The position numbers and the translations under genes are program-made. DNA of 64,000 nucleotides from Guillardia theta CCMP2712 (taxonomy: Eukaryota > Cryptophyceae > Pyrenomonadales > Geminigeraceae): the NCBI RefSeq assembly GCF_000315625.1, contig NW_005434665.1, forward strand, positions 189,780 through 253,779. The letters run 5' to 3'. This document shows positions 10,136 through 21,484 of the stretch, in pieces. Position 1 is the stretch's first letter. Each line of letters starts with the position of its first letter. Under the pieces are notes generated by a model, which did not search any database, was not told where the DNA came from, and worked only from the letters and a program-made list of their open reading frames with translations.

Positions 10136-12925
10136 TCACCCCTTGATGGTCACCAGGCTCTCGCCCTTCTCCTCCTCCCCGGGCTTGGGCGGGTGGATCT
10201 GAACCTTGGCGTGAGACTTTCCTGTGATGATCTTGATGTTGACTCCTCCCTTGCCGATGATGGCCCCCACCCGCCCTGTCGGCACCTTGAGCTGGATCTC
10301 TCTCGTAGCCTTCTTGGGCCCCTTCCTCTCCACAGCCTCCGCCACCAGCCTGTCCCCCACGTACGCCCAGCGGTTCTCAATACGGTCGTTCTTTCCTTTC
10401 CCCTCCTCCGTCTTGGTCGTCTCCTGCGCCCCTGCCTTGCGCCGCATCTCCTCCTGCCTCGCGCGCTCCTTGTCGATCTCCTGCTGCCTCGCCGCTTCCT
10501 CCATCGCTCGCTGCTTCCGCTCCTGGTCCATGAAGTATCGCTCGCGCTCCGCAGGGTCCAAAGAGTTGAGCCAGTCCTCGTGCTCTTTCTTCTTGCGCTC
10601 GCGCTCCTTCTCCATCTCCTCCTGTGCTTTCTTCCTCTGCTCCAGCTCCTTCTTGATCCTCGCGTCGCGATCAGCGGCGCTCTCCACGGGCTTCGCTGGC
10701 TTGTCGGAGAGGAAGTCGTCGAGGTCATCCTCCTCCTCCTCTTCCTCGAACTGATCGACAAGTTAGATGCCTCACGCGCTCTTGCTTCACGTCTCACCTC
10801 CTCCGCATGGCTTTGCTCCATGTACTGCTGCAGGTCATCCTCATCTGCCATCTCCCCCTGCACCCCAGCAGTGAGATGAGCTAAGAGGACGAGAAGGAAT
10901 GTCGCGACGAGAGGATCAAACCAAGCAAGAGCGAGAGAGGAGAGGGGGAGAGGGGAGGGAGAGAGGTGGTAGGGCCGAGTGAAAGGCAGTGCAAGATACC
11001 TCGAAGTCGTTGTCCTCCTCTACCTTGACGCCCTCCATCTTTGAGCTGAGCTCCTCCTCTGCGAGAACTTTACAACAATGGCGTGTTAAGTACTACACGC
11101 ACCTTCATTCGGCGACGGCGAAGCTTTCTTGCCGGGAGTGGGAGGATGAGTGGGGTTAGGGGAGGCAGGAGGTTTCTTGGCAGCAGGGGCAGGAGGCGGA
11201 GCCATGCCAAACTTTTGCAGAGCCGCAAGACGGGCTGCTTCTTTCTGAGCTTCCGTCATGCCTCCTCCTCCTCCTCCTCCTCCTCCTCCCTTGCCCTTCT
11301 TCTTCTTGTTATTCTTTCCTCCTCCTCCTCCTCCTCCTCCTCCGCTCTTCACTTCAGTGGCAACTGGCTCCGGCTCCGGCTCCGGCGTCTCCTCTTCTGC
11401 CTGAACTTCTTCCTCTTCGTCCTCGTCCTCATCCTCGTCGTCCTGACAACAAGCATCAGGAAATCGCTTTCCTCCCCTATCCTCCCACCTGCTTCGATTT
11501 CTTCTTCTTCTTCCCCCTTCCGCTCTCGCGCTCCTTCTGAAGGTGAGCGAGGAGCTCTTTGATAGGAGCACGGCCCTTCTCAAGGATCTTCCTCGCCTTG
11601 CTGTCCTTGAGTGGATTCTCGTCCAGGTTCAGGTGCAGCAGGACCTTCTCAGAGAAGTCGCTCATCTCCACTGGCAGCTCCTTGATCTTGTTGTTGGACA
11701 AGTTCAGTGACGTCAGCGCTCCCAGCCGCCCGATCTTCTCGTCCAGATCGTCGATCTCGTTGTAGCTCGCGCTCAGAGTCGCCAGCCTCGTCAGCTTCTT
11801 GTACGCAAGAGGAGACAGACTATCGATCTTGTTCTGGTCGAGCTTGAGGGTGACCAGGTTGTGCAGGGCGGAGAGGGGAGCGATGCTCGTGATGGAGTTG
11901 CGGCAAGCGTCGAAGACTTCCAGCATTTGCAGCGACTCGATGCCAGCAGGGAGCTCGTTTACGTTGTTGTCAGTGAACTCCAGGTTCTTGAGACTGACCA
12001 GCCGCTCGATCTCAGGTGGCAGGCGCGTCAAGGAGTTGTGGCTGACGATGAGGGTTGTGAGGTTCTTCAGCTTCGCTAAGTCAGACGGCAGCTCAGTGAG
12101 CGACTTGGCCGGCATGCGGAGCTTGAGGTTGTTGATGTGCCTGCACTGCCACAGCAACGGGTCAATGTCTGTCTCCTTTCCCTGCTGCTTCAGGCACACT
12201 AGCTCGCAGTGCTTGCTCGCGATGCACTCTTTGATCTCTGGCCACTTGGCATCGTCGGGATTCAGATTCAGCTCCTCCTCTTCCTCCTCCTCGTCTCCTT
12301 CATCAATCCCCTTCTTGCCGCTTTCTTCCTTCTTTGCAATGCCAGAGAATTTCTCCTTCTCCATCTTCATGGCCTTGATCCTCTTTCTCCTCTCTGAAGC
12401 AGTCTCGCCTTCGATAAACTCCACCTCATCTTGGCCGTCATCCTCCTCCTCCTCTTCCTGGAACCCTCGCTCGAACCATTTCACGATAGCCTCATGCTTG
12501 AACTGCTTGGCATAGTCCAACGCTACCTTGCGCTCATCGGACAGGGTGGAGGTACAAACTCCGTTCTCGTAGAGCAGCACGGCACATTCGTAGTGGCCGT
12601 TTCTGCATGCCCACATGAAGGCCGTTAGACCAACATCCTCATCCTTAACCTCCAGCTCCTCGTACACACGCGGCTTCCCCTTGCTCGTTCCTCTGATGTC
12701 CCCTCCTCCTCTGCCCATGATCATCCTCCTGATATGATCCACGATGCTCTCCAAGGAACGCACTTTGCCGTTCTTAGCTGCAACGTGGATACCACAGTAG
12801 CCATCGTCGTCACGAGTGAAGGGAGTGATACCTCCATAGTTGAAGCACCACCTTATCGTGTCTTGCTTCTGGGATATGATGGAGCTCCAGAACTGATTTC
12901 CCTTGTCTCCGCCCTTGGGTGGCAT
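10136..12925 (-). CDS. Ankyrin-LRR-KH multidomain protein, 3' end lost in the gap
   Basis: One continuous chain of in-phase exons gives, in order, four parts. The first is ankyrin repeats (GYCGIHVAAKNGKVRSLE, VGLTAFMWACRNGHYECAVL). The second is about seven leucine-rich repeats (LTELPSDLAKLKNLTTL to LTSLNLSNNKIKELPVEM). The third is a basic tail followed by an acidic and polyglycine linker with TEAQKEAARLAALQKFGM. The fourth is a charged coiled coil leading into a KH domain (VPTGRVGAIIGKGGVNIKII) whose GxxG loop is GKGG. The KH exon ends at a GTGAG donor at about 10138, so the TGA at 10136 is probably intronic and the last part of the KH fold lies in or beyond the gap. ATG 12925 follows a plausible acceptor and starts MPPKGGDKGNQFW; Met at 12955 is the alternative. 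KH domains bind RNA, and ANK and LRR modules bind proteins. The role is unknown. The join between the acidic linker and the KH half (introns near 11085 and 10880-10999) is supported by phase only. Confidence 0.65.
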
Positions 12926-13645
12926 CTGAGAACAGAGAGTCAGTGAAGACAACAAGCAACAAAGACAAAATTCACTTCACTTGCACTCAGACGGCATCTA
13001 GTTTTCCAGACTGCCGTCTGACATCTCCCCTCCTTTCACCTCCCTATCTCCTCACAGTCTTCCTCCCCCCCCCCTGCCCCGCAACATCGTCACATCTGCC
13101 CGTCTCCTCGCCCTCCTCCTGCTGCAGTTCCTTCCCCTCCTCCTCCATGTTTCCTCTCACTGACGAAATTAGACGCGCCATGCGCACGTGGCATACCCCA
13201 CATCCCCACACATTTGATCCGGTGCGGGCCCGCGGCGCGGGCCGGGCCGGGCCCGACCTTCAGTGACGCCGGGAAGTTTGGCGCGGACTCTTAGTCACAG
13301 TGGCCGCGCCGGTGTACCGTCCGGTCACTGCCGTGAGCCTTCAGTGGACACGCGGCCGGAGTGACACTGCGGTCCGACCGAAACTCAGTATTAAGTTCAT
13401 TTTATTTCACGGTGGTAATAATGTACGAATGATCCCCGAGTCGGCCTCGGATTTTGCTAGGCCACCGCTTTCAACTTCAACGGTGTCAATCCCGCCGCCG
13501 ATCCGACCACGACTTCAGTAGGAAAGGAAATTCAGCTGCAGAAATGAAATTTTTGCCATCGGTAAGAGGGAGAAGAAGGTCAGTGGAGCTCAAAGATATC
13601 CATGGCGCAGTATACGTGGCCGGCGGTCCGAGTGAGCCAGCCCGA
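12926..13645. other. Intergenic with GC-rich word island (13190-13530)
   Basis: Pyrimidine-rich sequence at 13020-13150 precedes a CpG-rich island. That island contains GGGCCCG, CCGGTCACTG, GACACGCGGCCGG and similar words shared with the islands at 1-520 and 62290-62960. No gene is supported. Confidence 0.55.
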
Positions 13646-14929
13646 TCATCGGATTAAGCCAGGTGCGGCATAGATCCACGGCCCCTGGTCACTCAACGAA
13701 TGGCGACGTTTCAGTTGCCGACTTACATCAGCAAGTGACTGCTTCATCAGCTGCTGCTGCTCCTCAAAGATTTGCTTCATTTCAGGATCGAGATCCTGCT
13801 TTTCCAGCATGTTGGCTATATTAGTCAACGTCGACATGATGATGCTGTGACTCTTGTACAGATCTGTCTGTTGCCTGATCGCTTCGGATTGAATCTGTAC
13901 GGATCTCAATTCCGCATCACTTGGATGAGACAACTCTTCGGATTCCTTCTGGGGTCCAGGTTCGCTTAGGCGCGTCTGATCTCGACTAGGGATCGGGAGT
14001 GAGTCTCGATCGGTGAGCTTCTGACGTTTCTCGACCTGATTGTCTCCCTGATAGTCCCCAGTCTGCGACTGTACACTTGCAGATGGCAAGGACTCGCCCG
14101 TTCTGCCCTCTGAGTCTGCCGGAGTATCGTCGGGAAACCTGCTGGGCAAGGGATTGACCAACATTCGGGTAATCTCCGGACACTCTCCCCCTTCATGAAG
14201 CCTTCGTAGGTAGTAGACTTCGTACCACGTGACCCGATACTTGGGCTCGTTCGGCCTCGTAGATTTCTTGCCAACACAATGATTGATGAAGTCTTTCTCA
14301 TCGGCTGGTTTGTCCCCAGCCTCGGCCTTCCAGTTCTTCTCAGCTGATGTATAAGTCCTCCTCATTTCCTCTATCCTCTTGTTCACTGACTCAGCATCGA
14401 TCTTTTTGGGGTCTCGACTCGGATCCACCTTGGATCCTAGGTTCGGATCCTCTGCGAAACGATTCTTCGGCATCCACTTGGTATCGTTGAACTGATCCGC
14501 TATCATCTGGAGGGCCAAGTTCCTATCAGGCAGGATCTCTGAGGCGCCCTTGTCTTGCATTCGCAGGGCATTTTGCACTTGCACACGAATCGAAGGGATC
14601 AGAATGGCCTCGAGCAATCTGACTCCTTCTACGCTGTGCCTCCAGTAGTTGACGCCTAACCTCCCTGGACGAGCAGATTCTCCAGCTGTAGACGCTGGAA
14701 TCGACGGGGGGTCAGAAGGCTTTGGTTGGAACGCACAGGTTCCATTCTTTCCACAGAACTTAAGGCGTTGTCCCTCCGCTCCCTCCTTCCCTGGATCGAC
14801 TCGGCTGAACCAGCACTTATCACATAATCTATGTTTACATGTGAAGGTGATGAAGAGTCGGAACGGATCCAGTATGACCCCACATTCTGCACAAAGTGTG
14901 ATGCCCCTGATGCCTTCTGGTGTTGCCAT
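13646..14929 (-). CDS. Hypothetical single-exon protein with an N-terminal Cys-rich (RING-like) segment
   Basis: This is an intact 427-codon frame with no introns, unusual beside its intron-rich neighbours. Residues 13-50 contain CAECGVIL, TCKHRLCDKCWF and KFCGKNGTC. The Cys/His spacing recalls a degenerate RING or other zinc-binding module. The middle carries WRHSVEGVRLLEAILIPSIR, then NDTKWMPKNRF and KRIEEMRRTYTSAEKNW, a Trp/aromatic-spaced helical pattern like the Myb/SANT-like or MADF modules seen in transposon-derived genes. The C-terminus has a glutamine-rich coiled coil (EEQQQLMKQSLADVSRQLKR). I do not recognise the family. A domesticated or recent retrogene origin would fit the missing introns, but that is inference. 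Confidence 0.6.
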   Translation of the reverse strand: MATPEGIRGITLCAECGVILDPFRLFITFTCKHRLCDKCWFSRVDPGKEGAEGQRLKFCGKNGTCAFQPKPSDPPSIPASTAGESARPGRLGVNYWRHSVEGVRLLEAILIPSIRVQVQNALRMQDKGASEILPDRNLALQMIADQFNDTKWMPKNRFAEDPNLGSKVDPSRDPKKIDAESVNKRIEEMRRTYTSAEKNWKAEAGDKPADEKDFINHCVGKKSTRPNEPKYRVTWYEVYYLRRLHEGGECPEITRMLVNPLPSRFPDDTPADSEGRTGESLPSASVQSQTGDYQGDNQVEKRQKLTDRDSLPIPSRDQTRLSEPGPQKESEELSHPSDAELRSVQIQSEAIRQQTDLYKSHSIIMSTLTNIANMLEKQDLDPEMKQIFEEQQQLMKQSLADVSRQLKRRHSLSDQGPWIYAAPGLIR

Positions 14930-15524
14930 ACTGACAGATGGAGAGAGGAAGAGGAAGAGGACAAGGAATCTGAGAGGAGAGTCGGCGATTTCCTACACTG
15001 ACTGCAAGGGCATGGCGCGAAAGATCTGGCGGGAGTTTTAAAACTTCGACAATAAACTTTCAACTTCACTGGGAAATGTTTCGACGTCTGAAAGTTTGTA
15101 AAGTTGGACCTGTGACCGTACACCGATGCCGGCCTATGATGTTGCACCGAATGCTGAAGATCAAGAGCAAGAGCAAGAGGAGGAGGAGGAGAGGAGGAGG
15201 AGAATGCAGCAGAGTATTGTATGATAGGAAGCAAGGAATGAGTTGCAGGGCTGACAGAAGGTGTAGCGATTCGCCAGGGTATGACAAAGGTGCTTACAAC
15301 TGGAACGCCCCTAGGACCAGAGACAATTAATTCCATAAAAATGCATCTTCGAAGAGCAATCCATCTCGACGAAATGAGAGATTTGATCTTTGGATCATTG
15401 AAAGAAATATTGTCCTGTAATAGATGAGACCGATGAGGGTTATTTATTACCAGGAATAGAATGTTCAACCGTGACTAAGCAAATTGTTTCTGGACAGGAT
15501 CTTCATTTTCTTCCTCGATTCGTC
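14930..15524. other. Intergenic between divergent genes
   Basis: A (GAG/GGA)-rich patch lies at 15170-15205 and AT-rich sequence at 15330-15480. Nothing coding is supported. Confidence 0.5.
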
Positions 15525-16100
15525 ATGTCAGTCACTTCTTCAACAAGTCACGATAGCTCAGAACACTCAAACAACCTTCTAGTGAGAGGCGCCAAGCATC
15601 TCAAATGCTGGTCGAAAGGATCCGAGAATCTGCAGCACAAGTTCTGTATGGCCTTCACCTTGGACTATACGGTTTACAACTTTCAGATTGCGTATAACGA
15701 GAAGCGATGGTTCATTCAAAAGAGATATAGCCAATTTGACAAACTAGACAACGTGGTGAGTTGTGATTTCCGTCGTGTCCGAAGTTTAGTGTGTTGCAGT
15801 TGAACGAGAAATTCCCCGACGTGATGATCAGTGTTCAGCGGCTGCCTCCTAAGAAACCATTTGGAAGTCTTAGCCCAGCTCTCATTGCTATGAGGCAGAA
15901 AAGCCTCGACGCCTACCTGCAAGCCATCCTGATTCGTCCGGTTCTTGTCAGGAGCGAGGAAGTCAGGGACTTTATCGGTACCTCCCCAACATCACTCACT
16001 TTCACGTGACGAATATTTGTCAGATATGCCCTACGACGTCAGAGAACTGTATGGCGAAGAACAGAGACATCTCATTGCAGCACAGGATGCGCTTCGTTGA
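15525..16100 (+). CDS. PX-domain (phosphoinositide-binding) protein
   Basis: Three exons (15525-15755, 15800-15977, 16024-16100) join to a 161-aa protein. PX domains bind phosphoinositides, chiefly PI3P, and recruit proteins to endosomal membranes. The visible core is YTVYNFQIAYNEKRWFIQKR then YSQFDKL, with the R-Y-S-x-F lipid-binding signature. The PPKKPFG polyproline-turn loop follows, then MRQKSLDAYLQAIL, with the helix Arg expected after the loop. Almost the whole protein is PX domain plus about 40 N-terminal residues, so it is a minimal PX protein without BAR, FYVE or kinase parts. ATG 15525 is the first Met in frame after an upstream stop. Confidence 0.85.
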
Positions 16101-16445
16101 TAACATTCATTGACATGTTGTGTTAGTGTTAAAGGGTTGAGATCATCTGAGGTACTCAGGGGCTGGAGACTCCGTCTGACTATTTCTAACAAAAGAGTTT
16201 CTCGTGAAGGAATGAAGCACTGGTGTAGTGTTGACATTGTACATCCCTGCTGCAAAACAAAATCAACATGTGACAATAAACTTAATTGTGTCCTGCTCAC
16301 TGGTTGAATTTTCTGACCCCGTCAAGCCTGTTGGCTGCGTAGACCCAACATTGCTCCGTCTGAAAGCAATCATTCATGAACCATCTGACCACTTGAAGAA
16401 TTCAGGAGAAATTCTACCTCGGCGGTCTAATTGGCTGGTCGTCTG
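16101..16445. other. Spacer between convergent PX and rhodopsin genes
   Basis: This AT-leaning sequence with no supported gene presumably holds both 3' UTRs. The rhodopsin 3' end is uncertain and could extend into it. Confidence 0.45.
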
Positions 16446-17949
16446 TTACGAGGAGATCTGAAAGCGCCTGTGCTGGGAGTTCAGAAAAAAGAGCCTGACA
16501 GGTAAAACGGCTTTCACCTGATTCAAAGACCTCACGTGGTCGACCACGTCATCCATGCTATGAATCGCTCCGGTCTTTGTGATAGCGCTGAGTTGCACTG
16601 GATTTTCAACACCCTGCGAGCCTGTGCACACACGTGAGCGCTTCGACATCGCTCTCTGCTCGTCAGACCAGCGGAGCCTGGGGATCCGTTTGGCATGGCG
16701 TTCACCCCAGGGGCATAACGTTGATCCGAATGTTCGAAATCATTCAAATGATCCAGCGAAGAAAATTGTCTTGTTGCCATCATTGTGTGATTCATTTGCT
16801 TCAACTGCATAATAGACAGTTATGAATGGAATCAAGCTTTGGTGAAATTGCAAGACCTGCGACAATTCTTGCTCGATTGAATTTTCAGCATCAGGAAGGG
16901 CGAAGGGGTATTGAGCAGGAGGGTTGTCAGACCTTGAAGCCTTCTGAAAATTCATAATCATATCAATTTTAACTGAGACTTCGAAGATGATGATGGCAAT
17001 CGATTACCTGCTTCGCAAATTCTTCTTCCATAGCAGTTGAAATAGCCGTCTTCGTCACTGAGTCTGTTGTTTTGAAGAAAGTGACTGTTCCGTAGCTTGA
17101 CCACTTCCCATCCTGTAGATTCCATAACCTGAACATTGAGTGAGACTTATTACACACAGAGATGGGATCATACGTATCCCAGAAAAGAACTCCAAATACG
17201 TTCTTGGAAAGCAGATCAGCCAGAGCAAAGCAAACCAATATTACACTGCAAATCTGTCAAGTCTAGACAAACAAGGCATCAAAACACCTTTCACTGGCGA
17301 CACATGCACCTTCAACCGAAAGGACGAAGAACAGTGGATACATCGTCCACGATGTGAAGAAAATCACTGCCAGCAACCTGATTCTTTTTGCAATGATCAA
17401 ATCAATCTCGCTGCCGCTTTCTTTGTAATGTTTCTCTGCAGCAGTGAAGGTGTGATAATTGATAAAGCAAATTAAACCAAAGATTGCCATTGCAATAATG
17501 AAGAATAGCCACTTGAGAGACTGGTTATGCGTCAAGGCCGCTGTATGCCCGAAGCATATCATGAGAGTGCTGAAATACATCTGCATGACATTGAGGTCAA
17601 CTCCATAGATTCGAACAGCTGCCATGCCGTTGATCTGGTTCAAGATGATCGGGACTGTTGCCAACCACAGGACGGTCCTTGTCCACAGAACTTGCCTCCC
17701 ATCCCACAAGAGGATGTATCCAATCTCAGAGTATCCAAGGCCATACACGAAGCATTCGGTGAGGGGAACCAAGACAAACTCCCAGGTTCCCCTCGGGTAT
17801 CGCAGAGCGAAGAACACGGCTTGGCAGGCACACATAATCCCCCAGCATAATTCAAAAGTTCGAACGCCCAGGTCAATGTTTGAAAGAGTTACACAGCTTG
17901 GATTTTGTGCCGCCCATTCTCCTATATTCAGATTCGTGAAATTAGACAT
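16446..17949 (-). CDS. Microbial-type rhodopsin of the cryptophyte anion-channelrhodopsin-like group
   Basis: This is a seven-helix retinal protein of the plasma or an internal membrane. Exon 1 (17949 to about 17261) covers helices A-F. Two more exons supply helix G and the first cytosolic tail: LADLLSKNVFGVLFWDT, then LWNLQDGKWSSYGTV. It resembles GtACR1 from the N-terminus (EWAAQNPSCV) through CACQ, PLTECFVYGL, RTVLWLATVP, FFTSWTMYPL, VEGACVAS and SKNVFG. The retinal Lys is K235, preceded by D231 four residues earlier. E65 matches the helix-B Glu of GtACR1. At the Schiff-base proton-acceptor position the residue is Leu94 (Asp85 in bacteriorhodopsin, Ser97 in GtACR1). The Asp96 position is Gln105, so it lacks the DTD motif of proton pumps and cryptophyte cation channels. 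The cytosolic C-terminal exons below 16960 (PPAQYPFALPDAENSIEQEL and further) and the stop at 16446 are uncertain. Whether it conducts ions is not known. Confidence 0.85.
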
Positions 17950-18903
17950 GCTTCAACTCTACCATGCAAAAGTACCGTATACGACGCTCATTGCACTTGA
18001 TCAGGCGTACGAGAATTAAAATTGACAGTGCATGGACAGCCGATCTTTCTCCTCCTTTCCCTGCAAAGTCGTGTCAGCAAATTCCAACAAATCTGCTCTA
18101 TTTCAGAAGCAACCGACACTGACTGTTACGAGCTGCAATCGCCTATGCAGTAGATAACAGTATCTCTACTAATTTCCACTGTTTACATCACTAAGTATCG
18201 TCTGATATCAGTTTAATTTCAAAGATCTTCAAATTTCATATCGTGTCCGAATGTCGACGTCACGTCTCTCCGAAGAGAGTGAGATTTTGTTCTCCACTCA
18301 AATTCTCTCCCATGCTGTTTACTCGCGAAATAACTTTTGCTCGTGATTCAGTGCGCTTCTCAGAGCTTCTCTCTTCCTCCTCATCCTTCTTCTCCTCCCT
18401 CTCCTCTCATTTCTCTTCTCTCCGCCCTGCCATTGCTTCTGCTTCAAATCAGCCGTTTCACAGACACTGACCACCCCCTTTCTCCTCCGCTGTACAGTAT
18501 GACCCCTACCCTCATCAATAACATCAAGTACCCACCCGTTACACTTTCCCCCTAGTCGGACATTTCACCCCACCCCCTTCCTTTCAGTCCAGGTCATGGC
18601 CCTATCTCGAGTCCACTTTCCGCTTGTCTGTATCTGGGCTGGCCTACTACCCCTTTGAATCCCCTAAAAGGACCCCTCCCCAGGTGTACCACCTCCACCC
18701 CCTCGTACTGGTCTTTTAAAGGCTACGACTAGGGTGTCAAGACCGACTACCCCTACTTCTCATGATCGGTACCCTACAAATGATGTGACATGGACCCCTA
18801 CCCACCAAGTTGAGCCATTTACTACCCCTGCGTTCGACCCATTTTGCACAACTCAGATTCAAAGTTTTGTAACTGTTCGTAACGTGGTCGGTTGTCGGCA
18901 GCA
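17950..18903. promoter_or_regulatory. Shared divergent 5' region of rhodopsin and IFT74
   Basis: No gene is seen. Positions 18490-18840 carry a cluster of TACCCC/ACCCCTACC words (for example near 18500, 18648, 18748, 18794 and 18823). These are the complement of the GGGGTA words found in other 5' flanks in this window. A pyrimidine-rich tract lies at 18365-18425. Confidence 0.5.
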
Positions 18904-21463
18904 ATGGATCGACCAGGGACGGTCAAGCGCGGTAAGCAATGGAGGAGGCAGGGAAGGGAAAGAGCGAGTGGGGAGGAGGAGAGGGGAGAGGATGAATTGG
19001 AAGGAACCGAACGGGTAGATCAGGGTGGCAAAGCTCTAAAATGGATCCGGAGAAGGGGAAGGAAATGTGCAGAAAGAAGAATGAATTTGGAAATGTGAAT
19101 AAGAGTAGAACAAAGAATGTCGGTAAATGATGCATGAAAAGGAAGAGGAGAGGGATAGAAGGAGAATGGTTGGACAGAGTAGACAGGTGGTGATGATTTG
19201 TCGGAGAGTGGACCCAACAGGGGTTGGCCTGAAACGAGTGGCAGGACCGCCGCTTGCTCCTTCGGCAGGGTTTGGTATGCAGCCTGGCTTGATGGGTCCG
19301 CCTGGAACTGTCATGAGGCCTCCAACTGGGGCGCGATTGGGAACGAGCATGAGGATGGGTACAGCCATGCGGCCTGGATCCAGAGCTGGTTTGGGTCCAC
19401 TCAATACAAACATCCAAGTAGCAGAACGGCCCGTCACGCAGCAAGGCATGATGGGCATGAAGGCAACAGTGCAGGGACCAGGCCGACAGATCGCTGACAA
19501 GACCTACTACATGGGTGAGCTGCGGAAGAAGTGCGACGAGATGCAGTCTGAGATCAGAAAGATGAACACCGAGGTGGAGCAGTACAACAAAGACAACCAA
19601 ATGTACAACCAGATGGAACGGAAGTATGAAGTTCTCATCAAGGACGTGCGGAAGCTGCAAGGAGACCTGGCAGACTTGAACCTCATTGTTGACAAGTCGC
19701 GCAACAACACCGACCCACAAGACATAGCCAACGCGTTTCAGGCCCTGAAGGGAAAGAACGATGCAGATCGAAAGAGGGTGGATTACCTTTTCCTAGAGTG
19801 TCAAGCGAAGGAGAATGAAATTCGTAGCATCGAGCAGCAATGTTCTGAATTCCAGAAAAAGGCGGAGGAGAAGCTGAACTCGCTCCCTGCCGAGCAGCGG
19901 ATGCAGTACGCACAACTCCAAGATGACTACAAGAGGCTCCTTGCAGATGTGGAGCAGAAGCAGTTGACATACGACAATCTCTGCAGACAGCTGTCGGCAG
20001 GCGAGGAAGCGCTGATGGCTGAACCGCTGAAGCAGAGATTGAACTCGATCCAGGAACAGAAACTCAAACAGTTGGAACAGAAGCGGAACCTTGAAGCAGA
20101 GCTGAACAAGCCGGTGATGAGTGAGGAGGAGGAGAGGGAGATGTTGCTATCACAAGTCAAAGAAGACAACAAACAGATCAAAATCACAGAGCGAAACATG
20201 GAGGAGATCAACTCGCGAGTAAGGCAAGTGCATCAGGACCTTGAGGAGCTCGAGAAGGGTGGGGGAGTGGTGAGTGATGGCTGAAACTTTGATGTTGAAC
20301 TCACTCGTTGAGCAGAAAGAGTCGGAGGATGCAAAGAAATATCAGAAGTTGCGTGAGAAGGACCAGGAGATGACGGAATTCATAGAGAATTTCGATCAAA
20401 AACATTCAAAGGAGTTGACGACAGTCAAGGAGATTGAGACGAGAATTTTCAAACTTCTTGAACATATCAGTAAGGACCTTCAGCGCCAGCAGCAGCTCCC
20501 GAGCAAGGAGAACTTTCAGGACCTGCAGGATGAAGTTGCCGTGAAGCAAAGAGGGTTGGAAAACTCTCAGTCAACAGCAGAGAGATTAAGGCAGGAGAAG
20601 AAAAATCGTGATGCGGAGCTTGAGAAGATTGTTAATTTGGTGAGCTTTCCTCTGTTAGATTTGTGTTGATGGTCCTGCTGAACTTTTTTGTCGTTCAGGA
20701 TCAGAAAATCAACGTCGAGCTGACGTCCCTGAGAGAGAAGAGCGAGCAGATGAAGCAAGAGCTCGAAGTCTTCAGCGACATGAACAAGCTCAAGAAGGTA
20801 CTGGCAACCTCCTCTTTCCCTTCTACTTTCTTCGCTCTTGACCTCCTTTCTACGCTCCTTCTCTCTCCCATTTCTCTTCCTCTTCATTCCAAGTTTCACG
20901 CCTGACACCCTCCGACAGGATGCTGAGTCCAACAGGGTGGCAATGACCGCAAAGAAAGCCCAGCTTGACTCCAGGAGAAAGGCGCTGAAGCAGCAGGTGC
21001 CCTCCTTGTTCCATCTCCTCGTCCCCTCTTGGTCACTCGCTGGCTTCAGGTTCAGCTCCTCTCCACCGACTTCGACAAGTGCAAGCAGGACCTTGCGACC
21101 AACGAGTTCGCAGGTGAGGAGGAGGGGAAGAGGAAGGAGGAGGGCGAGGAGGGAGGCAAATAGCATGCTTGAGTTGATCCTCCTTGTTAGGCTCGCTCGA
21201 GGCTGCTGAGCAGAAGCTGCGTCACTACGAGCAGAACATTTTCCATCTCCGCGAATGTAAAGAAAATGATCTCAGGCTAGTCTCGTGACTAACTGCCTGC
21301 AGTCATCGACAGCAAGGAGGCGGAGACAGATTATGCTTCTGTGTACGAGGAGGTAGCGACGACCCTCCGCCCCCTCCTCTTGCTGACATTCGACGTCCAG
21401 GTCAGCTCGCAGGTGGCAGAGATCAACACCATCCTCCAGGCGAAGCACTTGACCCCCTTCTGA
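18904..21463 (+). CDS. IFT74: Intraflagellar transport protein 74 (IFT-B core)
   Basis: IFT74 pairs with IFT81 in the IFT-B complex that carries tubulin into cilia and flagella. The tiny exon 1 (18904-18931, MDRPGTVKR) joins across a 287-nt intron to GVGLKRVAGPPLAPSAGFG. The basic, Pro/Gly-rich N-terminus includes GPLNTNIQVAERPVTQQG and GPGRQIADKTYYMGELRKK. These match the conserved tubulin-binding head and first helix of IFT74. The rest is one long coiled coil, ending VSSQVAEINTILQAKHLTPF and a stop at 21463. Introns fall near 20267-20313, 20640-20698, 20797-20919, and several more below 21420. Its presence fits the biflagellate cell of a cryptophyte. The gene faces away from the rhodopsin and converges with ALG12, 21 nt away. 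Confidence 0.93.
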
Positions 21464-21484
21464 GGAGGAGGAAGAGGAGAAAGT

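Noticed and set aside
10150-10863. Arg/Ser-rich 237-aa leftward frame resembling an SR protein
   Set aside because: It is a shadow frame of the charged coiled coil and KH exon. The competing frame has a clear KH domain with a GKGG loop.
11799-12515. Rightward 238-aa Ser/Leu-rich frame
   Set aside because: It is the antisense of the LRR region, where leucine repeats give an open complementary frame.
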